From positions 372,001 through 436,000 of the forward strand of contig JASGHF010000002.1 in assembly GCA_047602465.1 (NCBI GenBank): a DNA stretch of 64,000 nt, in the 5' to 3' direction. This stretch comes from JADZAI01 sp047602465. Its GTDB lineage: Bacteria; Pseudomonadota; Alphaproteobacteria; Micropepsales; Micropepsaceae. The notes below the pieces were generated by a model. The model was not told where the DNA came from, did no database searches, and saw nothing but the letters and a program-made list of their open reading frames with translations. Made by a program: the position numbers and the translations under genes. Within the stretch, counting starts at the first letter, position 1; every line of letters begins with the position of its first letter. Shown here in pieces: positions 25,199 through 34,680 of the stretch.

Positions 25199-26214
25199 CC
25201 AAGATCGCAACCGCCCCGCAGGCGCGCCGCACGGCCCGTCCGCTCGCTGCGGTGATCGCAGCCGGGCTGATGCTCAGCGCCTGCGTCAGCCCCTTCGCCG
25301 GTGAAGACGGCCGCTACGCCGCGCCCATCGGCAACTCGCCCGTCGTCTCCAACGAGACGCCCTATTCGGCGGGCCTGCGCTGCCTCGCCGGTTACGCGAT
25401 GGCTGCCGGCCGTCCGCTGCGCGTCGCCGTCGGCCAGATCGCCGACTACACGGGCAAGGAAGAATATGAAGGCGGCCGCCGCGTCACCCAGGGCGCGGCC
25501 CTGATGGCGATGTCGGCTCTTTCCAAGACCGGCGTGAACCTGGTCGAGCGCTTCGACACCTCGGTCGCCGAGCTTGAGCTGAAATACGCCAACAACCGCC
25601 TGATCGGCGATGGCGCCACGCAGAACTTCCGCGCCATCACGGCCGGCCAGTTCCCCGGCTCCGATCTCTACCTCGTCGGCGGCATCACCGAACTCAACTA
25701 CAACATCCGCTCGGTCGGCGCCGACGCCTTCGCGTCGGACCCCGCCACGGAAGGCGCCAAGGGCCAGCTCGGCTACAAGGCCTATGTGATGAACGTGGCG
25801 ATCGACATGCGCCTCGTGAACACCAATACGCTCGAAGTCGTCGACGTGATTTCGTACCAGAAGCAGATCATCGGCCGTGAAATCTCGGCCGGCGTGTTCG
25901 ACTTCCTCAACGGCACGATCATCGACGTGGGCGTCGGTGAGCGCGCGCTGGAGCCGATCCAGCTGGCGGTCCGCTCGGTCATCGAGCGCGGCGTGATGGA
26001 AATGGTGTCGCGCCAGCTCGGCGTCGATCCGGCCGTCTGCTCGGGCATCGATCCGCTCGCTTCGGAAGGCGAAGTCGCCCGCCCGGCTCCGGTCCAGAAG
26101 GCGCTGAACATGCGCCGTCAGGAAGAAGTGCGCCGCGCCGATCCCTATGCCGGCTACTCGAGCGCCGACCCGACCAGCGACAAGCTGGAACTGCGCCGCT
26201 CGACCGACGACTGA
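25195..26214 (+). CDS. hfaB: Holdfast anchor protein HfaB (CsgG-like outer-membrane lipoprotein)
   Basis: The 339-residue lipoprotein has a lipobox LSAC ending at Cys30. The CsgG/HfaB domain follows, with RVAVGQIADYTGKEEYEGGRR, DLYLVGGITELNYNI and VDMRLVNT-like strands. CsgG proteins form outer-membrane export channels for curli; HfaB is thought to export or anchor HfaA and HfaD. The start is TTG 25195 with GGAGGG (25181-25186) eight bases before it, overlapping the hfaA stop. A charged tail follows the domain. A strong terminator closes the operon, and hfaD is not next in line as it is in Caulobacter. Confidence 0.88.
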   Translation: MTKIATAPQARRTARPLAAVIAAGLMLSACVSPFAGEDGRYAAPIGNSPVVSNETPYSAGLRCLAGYAMAAGRPLRVAVGQIADYTGKEEYEGGRRVTQGAALMAMSALSKTGVNLVERFDTSVAELELKYANNRLIGDGATQNFRAITAGQFPGSDLYLVGGITELNYNIRSVGADAFASDPATEGAKGQLGYKAYVMNVAIDMRLVNTNTLEVVDVISYQKQIIGREISAGVFDFLNGTIIDVGVGERALEPIQLAVRSVIERGVMEMVSRQLGVDPAVCSGIDPLASEGEVARPAPVQKALNMRRQEEVRRADPYAGYSSADPTSDKLELRRSTDD

Positions 26215-26250
26215 TCGGCCGGACAGCAATACGCAAGCGACATGAAATCG

Positions 26251-26275
26251 GGGCGGCCTTCTGGCCGCCCTTTTT
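26251..26275 (+). terminator. Rho-independent terminator of hfaAB
   Basis: GGGCGGCC, loop TTCT, GGCCGCCC, then five T. The 8-bp GC stem lies 36 bases after the hfaB stop and directly before the convergent fcl stop. Confidence 0.85.
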
Positions 26276-26278
26276 CAT

Positions 26279-27226
26279 TCAGGCGATATTACCCAGATAC
26301 CAGCGATAGGCCTCTGCGATCCCGTCCTCGAACCGGACCGAAGGCCGCCAGCCCATCGCGTTCAGCCGCGCCGTATCGAGCAGCTTGCGCGGCGTGCCGT
26401 CCGGCTTGGAGGCATCGAAAATCACCTTGCCGGCGAACCCCACGACAGCAGCGATCCGCTGCGCGAGATCGGCGATCGGGATATCATCGCCATAGCCGAC
26501 ATTGACATGATCGGGGCCGCTGTAACGCTGCATCAGGAATACGGATGCATCGGCGAGATCGTCGACATAGAGGAACTCGCGGCGCGGCGTGCCGGTGCCC
26601 CACACGACGAGTTCGCTCAGGCCCGCCTGTTTGGCCTTGTGCGCCCGGTCGATCAGAGCCGGCAGAACATGCGCCGCGCCCGGCTCGTAACTGTCGCCCG
26701 GTCCGTAGAGATTGGTCGGCATCACGGAAATGAAGTCCGACCCGTATTGCCGGCGATACGCCTCGCACAGCTTCACGCCGGCGATCTTGGCGATGGCGTA
26801 AGGCTCGTTGGTCGGCTCCAGCGGCCCGGAGAGCAGATCCTCCTCGCGGATCGGCTGGTGCGCGAATTTCGGATAGATGCAGGACGATCCGAGAAACAAC
26901 AGCTTCTCGATGCCGGTGCGGTACGCCGCCTCGATGACATTGAGCTCGATGGCGAGATTGTCGCCCAGAAACTCCGCCGGGCGCGTCGCGTTGGCGAGAA
27001 TGCCGCCGACGGTGCCGGCCGCCAGGAACACTGCCTGCGGCCGATGCGCGGCGAACCACGCCTCGACATCGCCCTGACGCCGGAGGTCCAGGCCCGCGCG
27101 GTCGATCGTCAGGATCTCGCAGTCCTCGCGTTCCAGACGGCGCACGATAGCCGACCCGGCCATGCCGCGATGACCAGCGACGAAAACCCGCTTGCCCTTG
27201 AGGGCGTAGATCTCTGGCGCCGTCAC
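26279..27226 (-). CDS. fcl: GDP-L-fucose synthase
   Basis: The 315-residue SDR starts at GTG 27226. It has the NADP-binding VFVAGHRGMAGSAIVRRLE, the substrate segment LFLGSSCIYPKFAHQPI, catalytic YAIAKIAG (Tyr and Lys) and VMPTNLYGPGDSYEPG. It performs the epimerase-reductase step from GDP-4-keto-6-deoxy-mannose to GDP-fucose. It lies one base after the nadE stop (tail to head, same strand), with GGAG six bases upstream as ribosome site. Gmd, its usual partner, is 26 kb away at 53410. Confidence 0.94.
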   Translation of the reverse strand: MTAPEIYALKGKRVFVAGHRGMAGSAIVRRLEREDCEILTIDRAGLDLRRQGDVEAWFAAHRPQAVFLAAGTVGGILANATRPAEFLGDNLAIELNVIEAAYRTGIEKLLFLGSSCIYPKFAHQPIREEDLLSGPLEPTNEPYAIAKIAGVKLCEAYRRQYGSDFISVMPTNLYGPGDSYEPGAAHVLPALIDRAHKAKQAGLSELVVWGTGTPRREFLYVDDLADASVFLMQRYSGPDHVNVGYGDDIPIADLAQRIAAVVGFAGKVIFDASKPDGTPRKLLDTARLNAMGWRPSVRFEDGIAEAYRWYLGNIA

Positions 27227-27227
27227 C

Positions 27228-29286
27228 TCACCGCTCCGGCACGTTCGCTTTCAATTCCTCGATCCAGATCCGGGCATTGCCGTCGCTGGGCGCACGCCAG
27301 TCGCCGCGCGGGCTGAGCGAAGCGCCCGACAGAACCTTCGGCGCGTTCGGTACCGCCGACCGCTTGAACTGGCTGGTCGTGAAGAAGCGGAAGAGAAAAA
27401 CCTCAAGCCACTTGCGGATCTCCGCCAGCGTATAGGCATGGCGGCGGGAGCCGGTGAGACCATCCGGCCAGCGCCCGGCATCGATGTCGCGCCATGTATG
27501 CCAGGCGAGGAACGCCACCTTCGATGGCGCCAGCGCGTGCCGCACGGTCCAGAAGATGTTGAAGTCCTGAAGCTCGTAGGGGCCGATCGTGTCTTCTGTC
27601 CGCTGTATCGCCTGCCCCGCCGTCGCCGGGATCAGCTCCGGCGAAATCTCGGTATCGAGGATCGACTGAAGGACGGCCGAGGCCGTCGCGCCGAACAGGT
27701 CACGCGCGATGACCCAGCGGATCAGATACTGGATCATCGTCTTGGGCACGCCGGCATTCACGCCGTAATGCGACATGTGATCGCCGACGCCGTAGGTACA
27801 CCACCCGAGCGCCAGCTCCGACAGGTCGCCCGTGCCGATGACGATGCCGTTATGCAGGTTGGCGAGCCGGAACAGCGTCGCGGTGCGGGCGCCCGCCTGA
27901 ACATTCTCGTACGTGATGTCGTACTGCGCCGCGCCCGTACCGGCCGGGTGGCCGATATCCTTGAGCGTCTGGGTCGCGACGTCATTGATGCTGATCTCCG
28001 CCGCCGTCGCGCCGAAAGCCTCCATCAGCTTCCAGGCGTTCGACCGCGTGCCGGTCGACGTGCCGAAGCCGGGCATGGTGTAGGCCAGCACATTGCTGCG
28101 TGGCAGGCCGAGCCGGTCCATCGCCTTGGCGCAGACGATCAGCGCGTGCGTTGAATCGAGGCCGCCTGAAACGCCCAGAATGACCTTCTTCACGCCCGTC
28201 GCGGCAAGCCGCGTGACGAGGCCCTGAACCTGGATGTTGTAGGCCTCGTAGCAATCCTCATCGAGCCGCACGGCGTCGGAGGGGACGAAGGGAAAGCGTT
28301 CCAGCGTTCGCTTGAAACCGATATCGCCCTTGGGCGCATCGAGGACGAAGCCGACCTGGCGATAGCTGCCGATCAGTGCGCGATTGCTGTCGACCGTGTC
28401 GCCCCAGGTATTGAGCTTCATGCGCTCGGTGACGAGGCGCTCGACATCGATGTCGGCGGTGAGGACTTTCTCGCCCTTCCCGAAGCGAAGCGATTCCGCG
28501 ACGAGGCCGCCATCGTCGAATATGGCCGAATGCCCGTCCCAGGCGAGGTCGGTCGTCGAACTCGCCCGGACCCGCCGCCGAATAGAGATAGGCCGACACG
28601 GTCTGCATCGCCTGCGACCTGCAGAGCTGGCGGCGCACTTCCGCCTTGCCGACCGTGATATTGCTGGCCGAGAGGTTCAGCAGCACCGTCGCGCCCGCCA
28701 GCGCCGCGAGGCTCGACGGCGGCAGCGGCGTCCAGAGATCTTCGCAGATCTCGATACCGACGGTGAAGGCGGGCATGTCGCTGCATTTGAAGAGCAGATC
28801 GACGCCGAACGGAACGGCTTCGCCCGCGATCTCGATCGTCTCGCCGCGCACCGTCGCGCCGGGTGCAAAATACCGCTTCTCGTAGAACTCGCGGTAGTTC
28901 GGCAGATAGGCCTTGGGCACGACGCCCAGAATGCGGCCGCGATGGAAGACGATCGCCGTGTTGTAGAGGCGCCCGCCATGTTCCAGCGGCGCGCCCGCGA
29001 CGACGAGGCCCTGAAGCTCCCGGCTCGCCTTCGCGACATCGGCGACGGCATCACGCACCGCCGCGATCAGCGGGCGCTGAAAAAACAGCTCGTCATTCGT
29101 GTAGGCCGAGAGCGACAGCTCCGGGAACAGCGTCACCGCCGCACCTTCGGCCGACGCCTGACGCGCCAGCGCGACGATCTCGGCGGCATTGGCGGCCGGA
29201 TCGCCGAGATGGACCTCCGGCGTACACACGGCGACCCGCACGAAACCGTGCGCGTAGATCGAGTAGAAGTCTTTTCCGGTCGGCAA
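27228..29286 (-). pseudogene. nadE: Glutamine-dependent NAD+ synthetase, split by a one-base insertion
   Basis: This is the long (about 680-residue) NAD synthetase that amidates nicotinate adenine dinucleotide. The glutaminase half (29286 downward) has the Glu in VTLFPELSLSAYTNDELFF, Lys in VPKAYLPNYREFYEKRYF and Cys in VGIEICEDLW. The synthetase half has VSGGLDSTHALIVCAKAMD. They sit in different frames. At about 28555-28560 the reverse strand reads GAGTTCGACG; removing one T restores SAAGPGE joined to STTDLAWDGHSAIFDDGG and on to MKLNTWGDTVDSNRALIG. The start is TTG 29286. Since NadE is normally essential, a sequencing error is likely unless a second copy exists. Confidence 0.88.
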
Positions 29287-29336
29287 GCCGCGAGATCCCG
29301 TCAGATCGTGAAGCGCAATTCTAGGACATTATGCAT

Positions 29337-29366
29337 GGGAAAGAACCCTCCCGACAGACGGAGGGT
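29337..29366 (-). terminator. Terminator of the 29377 glycosyltransferase operon
   Basis: On the minus strand, ACCCTCC pairs with GGAGGGT over an eight-base loop and is followed by TCTTTCCC. It lies just after the stop at 29377. Confidence 0.5.
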
Positions 29367-29376
29367 AAACACGGAT

Positions 29377-30534
29377 TCACATCCAGTATGACAGGTGCCG
29401 GCCGATGATTTCGGCCTCCGTCGGCTTCGTCAGGCGGAAGCGCAGATAGGCCGGATCGAACGCCCATTCGTAAGGCGCGAGATAGCCGAAAGCCGTGAAA
29501 TTCAGCCATTGCAGCCACGCCTTTGCGTCGACCCGCGGCATCAGGCTGCGCGGATGGCAGCCGCCGACGGCGAACGGGCATTCGCCCAGCATGACCACCG
29601 GCGTCTCGTGCAGCATGGCCTCGAACGCCACGCTGGAATTGACGGTCATGATCCGCTTCACGCGCCCGATGAAACCAGCCGCATCGGGCGAGGCGTCGGT
29701 TTCGATCTCCGGGTCCGGCGAAATCGGGTAGCCGGGATGCGGGCGCAGCAGCAGCTCGGATGTCTTCCAGCGTCTCCGGGCGAACTGGGTCAGTTCGAAA
29801 TTGTCGAAGCCGTTGCCATAGGCAACCAGATTCGAATCGTTCGGAATCTGCAGCGCCAAACCCGTCTCGTGCGACGGCGTAGGCCGGCCGATCGCGCCCG
29901 ACCAGCCCAGCGCGCGCATGATCTCCGGCGGCGCGAGATTCGGCACCGGGGCGCCTTCGGCGGCGAAACGGGCATACCGCGCGGACGCTTCGGTATTGCC
30001 GTTGACGCCGGAGAAATCGATATAGGCCGTCGGACGGAACTGCGGCGCGCGGGTCGGGCCAAGCTCGGCATGAATGATGGGAATGCCCATCTCGTCCGCC
30101 GCCGCCCGCATCGAAGCGCAGTTGACCCAGGCGAGGACCGCTTCGATCTCGCCCTGACGCTTCAGGACGGACAGGCCCGATTTCAGCAACGCGACGAGCG
30201 GCTGGAACGGGACGCGCATGATCTGCCGCCACGCGAGGTTCGGACCAAGCCTCTGGTCGATGACGGGCTTCAGGATATCGCCCCCGAGATGGAAGCGCTT
30301 GAGGCCCGCAAGGACGGCCGGATCGGGCATCACATAGGCGGCGCGGTCCATCCAATCGGGATTGGCCGAGGAATGCCGGGAGGCGATCCGCTTCGCCGGG
30401 TCGGCCAGATAGGCGGTGTCTCCCAGGAACGCCAGATCGTCGGCGCCGATCGACCGGAGCTGTTTGTACAGCACCCACTGATAGATGACCGGATCGTTCC
30501 GGACGGCATAGGGCGCGAAGTAGGAGACGAACAT
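29377..30534 (-). CDS. Putative capsule-type glycosyltransferase
   Basis: The 385-residue protein has a C-terminal half resembling capsule-synthesis GT-B enzymes of the KpsS/KpsC and related Kdo-transferase type: LLLRPHPGYPISPDPE, then MTVNSSVAFEAMLHETPVVM and GECPFAVGGCHPRSL. The N-terminal half (MFVSYFAPYAVRNDPVIYQW) is not recognised. No transmembrane segments are seen. It is seven bases downstream of the giant glycosyltransferase gene, so the two probably build the same glycan. The sugar transferred is unknown. Confidence 0.65.
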   Translation of the reverse strand: MFVSYFAPYAVRNDPVIYQWVLYKQLRSIGADDLAFLGDTAYLADPAKRIASRHSSANPDWMDRAAYVMPDPAVLAGLKRFHLGGDILKPVIDQRLGPNLAWRQIMRVPFQPLVALLKSGLSVLKRQGEIEAVLAWVNCASMRAAADEMGIPIIHAELGPTRAPQFRPTAYIDFSGVNGNTEASARYARFAAEGAPVPNLAPPEIMRALGWSGAIGRPTPSHETGLALQIPNDSNLVAYGNGFDNFELTQFARRRWKTSELLLRPHPGYPISPDPEIETDASPDAAGFIGRVKRIMTVNSSVAFEAMLHETPVVMLGECPFAVGGCHPRSLMPRVDAKAWLQWLNFTAFGYLAPYEWAFDPAYLRFRLTKPTEAEIIGRHLSYWM

Positions 30535-30541
30535 CGCGCTC

Positions 30542-33500
30542 TCAACCGCCCGGCGACGCGCGGCGATCCTTCACTCGCGCCTTGAACTTCGCCCAGTAGT
30601 GCCGGTGGAACAGCATCGACCAGGCGAGCATCGTGCCGGCGCGCAGCGTATCCAGGCGTGAGATTTTCCACATGGCGCGCACCACATCGCGCCCCGATGC
30701 CGGCTCGTAGATGAAACGCGTCGCATCGGTCCGCAGCGTTTCGGCCAGGTCGCGCGCGCGCTTCCGGGCCAGCTTGTGCAGCCGGTACTTGGTCATGATG
30801 AATTCCGCCTGCGACTGCGCCGACTTCACACGCTCGCGCGATGTCACCCCGTGCTGCCGGAATCTGTTGAGCAGATGGACATCGAAGATCGCCCTGCCCT
30901 TCGTCAGCACCCTGCCGATAAAGAGCCAGTCGCCCGTCAGGCTGAATTTGAGGAGATCGGGTTTGAAGGACGCACGAAAAGCGCTGGTCCGGATCATGGC
31001 CGAACTCATATTGGGCACGACCATGCCACGGACCTGATAGTCCGCCAGCTCCTTCAGGCCTTCCGCCGTGAAGCTCGCCTCCCATCGCGCATCCTGCCAG
31101 ATGTCACGGAAATAGGAGGCGGTCGAACCGATCACCGCGCCGTCGGCGTCGATGACATGCGAGTTGCAGTAGAACAGGGCGGCGCCGCGGTCCTGGCACA
31201 GCTTGTCGACGGCCGTTGCCGCGAAATCCGGCTCTGCGACATCGTCGCTTTCGCAGATCCAGAGGAAGTCGCCATTGGCGTTCCTGGCCGCATACTCCCA
31301 CGACGAGAACGGCGTGCCGGAATTCGTTTCCCGTCGGATATAGGCGAAGCCGTACTGGTCACGCAGCCGCGAGATCACGTCATGGCTGTCGTCCGGCGAT
31401 TTGTCGTCGATGACGATGAGGTCGATATTCGGATAGCTCTGGTCGAGGACCGAGCGGATACGCGCCTCGATATATCGGCCATGATTGTAGGACGGCACGA
31501 TCGCGGTCACGACGGGCGCGCCGGCTTTCCGCACACGTTTGAGACCATAGAGCGAGCGGATCGCGCCTTCACGCGCCTGCCAGGAATAGCGCTCGAGGCA
31601 GGTCTGGGTCGCCCGCGCCGCGAGACGCGCGTTCAGCTCGTGATCGCGCAGCATCGCGGCGCAATGCTGCGCGAACAACTCCGCATCCGGCCCCACAAGA
31701 ATGTCGTCGCCGTGGTGGTAGGCGAAGCCTTCGGCTGCGATCGGCGATGCGACCGTCGCGACGCCAAGGACCGCGTACTGGTTGATCTTGCCGCGAAAGC
31801 CCGCTCCGCTGAGCGCCGGTGAAATCCCCAGCGCTGCGCGGGCGATATAGGGGCCGACCGACGGCACTTCGCCGATCAGGTTGATCGCCGGATCGTCGAG
31901 CGCCTCGTAGCGGGACAGATCGCCGCGTCCCACCACGTCCAGCCGATAATCCGGAATGGCCGCTTTGACCTTGGGATGCACCTCGTTGAGATACCAGTCG
32001 AGCGCCTCGATATTCGTGTGCGAGCCGAAATAAGCGACGAAAACGATCGTGTTGGAGGCCCGGCTGGTCGCGTCGGCCGGCGCGAGCTGGCCGAATTCGA
32101 GCGTGGACACGCCTGTTTCCAGCGCCGTCACCGAATTCAGGCCTGTCACCTGACGCAGATAGTCGGCATCCGGCCGCGAGACGCAGACGACTTCATCGAC
32201 AGCGCGGCAGAGCGTCAGTTCGCGCCGCGCCACCTCCATTTGTTCCGCCAGACGCTGCGCCGTGGCGATGCGGCCCGGTATATGCCGTTCGATATGGAAC
32301 GACCGGCTGAGCAGCTCCATGGGCGTAAAGATCAGCTTGCGGCCCACCGACCGGTAAGAGTCGACATCATGGCCTGCTTCCAGAAACTGGAAGTCCACCA
32401 CGTCATAGACGGTGCGGTCCCCGCGCAGCGCATTCAGCGCCCGGACGGACAGATCCTCATGATCGGTGAAATAGACGTTGTCGAAGATCCGCGTCACATC
32501 CTCGTACGACCAGTCGATATCCGGCTTGCGGACCGTGAAAAGATCGAGGCGCGCATTGGGCGCTATACGGCGGATATAGTCGTAGAGATCCAGCATCCGC
32601 AGACCGCCCGCATGCGCGCGCGTCGGACAGTGCCAGGCGACCATCAGAATGCGCTGGCCGCCTGAAGGCAGCGGCTCGTCAGCCGGCGCCGTTCTCAGGA
32701 AGTGGAGCAGCGGGTGGCGTCCGCGCGCCTTCGCTTCGGGGTGGCGCTCAAGATAGGCGTGAAGATCGAAGTCCGGCGCGGGGTGCCGTCCCTCGGCAGC
32801 CCCGTGATGCCAATAGTGGTCGAGCGGATCGACCCCGGCCGCCTTCACGTCCGGATTGGTTTCAAGATACCAGTTCGGCTGAAACACGCGGTTGGGCGTC
32901 CGGCTTTCCGCGCGGCCGTTCTCACGATAGTGAGTGACCGGATCGACACCCGCCCAGCGGACATCGGGATTGTTGTCCAGATACCAGCGGAAGTCGAACA
33001 GCGGGTTGGCCTTGCCCCGCCGCAGCCGGCGAACCAATCGCCGCCAGCCGCGCGCAATGGCCGCCCCGGCCAGGCCCCACCGATAGGTGGAGGATCTGGA
33101 TACCGTCTGGATATGACGCGCGAGGCGCCCGTTCTCGTGCTGGCGCACATCGTTGGACCGCACCAGTCCGACGATACGATTCTCAAGAGCCGTCCGGTCG
33201 CCGTCCCGCACCGTCAGTTCGTCGGCAAGGCGGGACACCATGGCCTCCCGCTCCACAAGATCAAGCCTGGCTGCGGTCGCAGCGGCTTCGGCGTCCATGA
33301 CCTGGCGGCGCGCGGCGCTGAGCAGGTTCTCGCGGGTCCGCCGGCTTTCATCCATCGCGGTGATCTTCAGGCGCAGCGACGCGATCTCGCGATCCATCGC
33401 CACCTTCGCCAGCAAGGCCTCGTCGACCAGGCGGGATTCGGACTGCGAGGACGCGCCGGACGAAACCGCCGCCGGCTCCGCGTCAGGCAGGGACGCGACC

Positions 33501-34600
33501 TGCTTCAGCAGCGCCTTCGTCTTCTCGAGATGGGCGCGCAACGTTTCGATGGTTGCGCCGTCGCCATCGAGCCGCGCCATCAGGCGCGCCTGCTGTTCGA
33601 CCGCCGCCTCGCGCGCGCGCTGGGCCTGCTCGATCTTCTCGTCGAGCGCCAGCAGCCTGTCGTCCTGCTCCGCGCCGCGCTGCCGGGCGGCCGAAGAATC
33701 CTTCTCCAGCGACCACATCTGCTCGCGCAGCTGCTCGGCTTCGCCTGCCTTGCGCTCGGCAAGGCCGCGCGCCTCGTTGAGATCGCCGGTCACGCGCGCC
33801 AGAACGGCTTCGCCGGTCTCGATGGCCCGGCGCGCCTCCGCATGACTGTTGGTTTCCCGGATGAGATCGGTCCGGACGGCGCCGAGTTCGCTGCTGAGGC
33901 GTGCGACCGTGTCGCCCTGCGACATGCTGGCGGCGACGAGATCGGATATCCGGTTGGCGGTCTGCAGGCTGAGCGAGCTGAGTTCGTCGCTCCGCACCGC
34001 AAGGCGGTCACGCAGCGAGCGGATCTCTGCTTCCGCCTCGACTTCGCGCCGCGCCATCTGCGCGCGCAGATCGTGAAGTCCGCGCTCGCCCGTCGCGATG
34101 ACTTCGCTCAGGCGGGAAATCTCTCCGCGCTGGGCGCCGGTTTCGGCGCGCAGCGTATTCAGTTCGTCTTCCGCAGCGCCGACGCTTTCACGCAGGGCTG
34201 CGATCTCTGCCGTCAACCCGTCGATCCGGCCTTCCCGCTGACTGATCTCTTCGCGAAGCGAGGCGAGGTTATGCGCATTGGCGACATCGACATCGGCCAG
34301 CGTGCGGCGCATCTCGCTGACATCTTCGGTCGTCTGCTGCCAGCTCCGCCGGGTGCGGGCGATATCGCCGCTCTGCTTGGTCAGGGTTTCGCGGGCGGCG
34401 CCTGCCTCGCTTTCGCGGATCGACAGCTCCGACACCAGCATGCCCTGCGCCTCGCGCAGGCGTTCGATTTCGGCGTTCAGGGCCTCGATCGCCAGCGCCG
34501 CGTCGGGCGCGGGCTGCACGAGCGCCAGCCGCGCCGGCGCATCCTTGCGCGGCGCACGGCCGGCACGAGACGAAGGCGCTTTTCTGGATGGTCCCGACAT
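30542..34600 (-). CDS. Giant coiled-coil / GT4 / GT2 glycosyltransferase fusion
   Basis: The 1352-residue protein begins with a Ser/Arg/Ala-rich head and a long coiled coil (about residues 25-480). Three repeats of about 37 residues follow (about 530-640), of the type YLDNNPDVRWAGVDP...HYRENGRAESR. A GT4-like domain starts near 650 (ILMVAWHCPTRAHAGGLRML; C-terminal YSWQAREGAIRSLYGL near 1015). A GT2 domain starts near 1027 (VTAIVPSYNHGRYIEARI, then DLIVIDDKSPDDS and FLWICESDDVAEPDF). Two transferases in one chain suggest alternating or tip-to-tip glycan synthesis, with the coiled coil acting as scaffold or length ruler. That last point is inference. Confidence 0.85.
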   Translation of the reverse strand: MSGPSRKAPSSRAGRAPRKDAPARLALVQPAPDAALAIEALNAEIERLREAQGMLVSELSIRESEAGAARETLTKQSGDIARTRRSWQQTTEDVSEMRRTLADVDVANAHNLASLREEISQREGRIDGLTAEIAALRESVGAAEDELNTLRAETGAQRGEISRLSEVIATGERGLHDLRAQMARREVEAEAEIRSLRDRLAVRSDELSSLSLQTANRISDLVAASMSQGDTVARLSSELGAVRTDLIRETNSHAEARRAIETGEAVLARVTGDLNEARGLAERKAGEAEQLREQMWSLEKDSSAARQRGAEQDDRLLALDEKIEQAQRAREAAVEQQARLMARLDGDGATIETLRAHLEKTKALLKQVASLPDAEPAAVSSGASSQSESRLVDEALLAKVAMDREIASLRLKITAMDESRRTRENLLSAARRQVMDAEAAATAARLDLVEREAMVSRLADELTVRDGDRTALENRIVGLVRSNDVRQHENGRLARHIQTVSRSSTYRWGLAGAAIARGWRRLVRRLRRGKANPLFDFRWYLDNNPDVRWAGVDPVTHYRENGRAESRTPNRVFQPNWYLETNPDVKAAGVDPLDHYWHHGAAEGRHPAPDFDLHAYLERHPEAKARGRHPLLHFLRTAPADEPLPSGGQRILMVAWHCPTRAHAGGLRMLDLYDYIRRIAPNARLDLFTVRKPDIDWSYEDVTRIFDNVYFTDHEDLSVRALNALRGDRTVYDVVDFQFLEAGHDVDSYRSVGRKLIFTPMELLSRSFHIERHIPGRIATAQRLAEQMEVARRELTLCRAVDEVVCVSRPDADYLRQVTGLNSVTALETGVSTLEFGQLAPADATSRASNTIVFVAYFGSHTNIEALDWYLNEVHPKVKAAIPDYRLDVVGRGDLSRYEALDDPAINLIGEVPSVGPYIARAALGISPALSGAGFRGKINQYAVLGVATVASPIAAEGFAYHHGDDILVGPDAELFAQHCAAMLRDHELNARLAARATQTCLERYSWQAREGAIRSLYGLKRVRKAGAPVVTAIVPSYNHGRYIEARIRSVLDQSYPNIDLIVIDDKSPDDSHDVISRLRDQYGFAYIRRETNSGTPFSSWEYAARNANGDFLWICESDDVAEPDFAATAVDKLCQDRGAALFYCNSHVIDADGAVIGSTASYFRDIWQDARWEASFTAEGLKELADYQVRGMVVPNMSSAMIRTSAFRASFKPDLLKFSLTGDWLFIGRVLTKGRAIFDVHLLNRFRQHGVTSRERVKSAQSQAEFIMTKYRLHKLARKRARDLAETLRTDATRFIYEPASGRDVVRAMWKISRLDTLRAGTMLAWSMLFHRHYWAKFKARVKDRRASPGG

Positions 34601-34680
34601 ACACGCTGCGATCGATGATTCACCTGACTATTCGCGATGAATCTTCACGCGCGCAACGATTCTTCCGCCATATCTCCGCT

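Noticed and set aside
26779..29280. The two nadE halves as two independent genes
   Set aside because: The glutaminase half ends in an arginine-rich frameshift tail, and the synthetase half begins inside a conserved block, so one broken gene is simpler.
32702..34618. A 638-codon open frame on the plus strand opposite the giant glycosyltransferase
   Set aside because: It mirrors the opposite coding strand, has the Arg/His/Pro-rich composition of a GC-rich shadow, and shows no domain or start signal.
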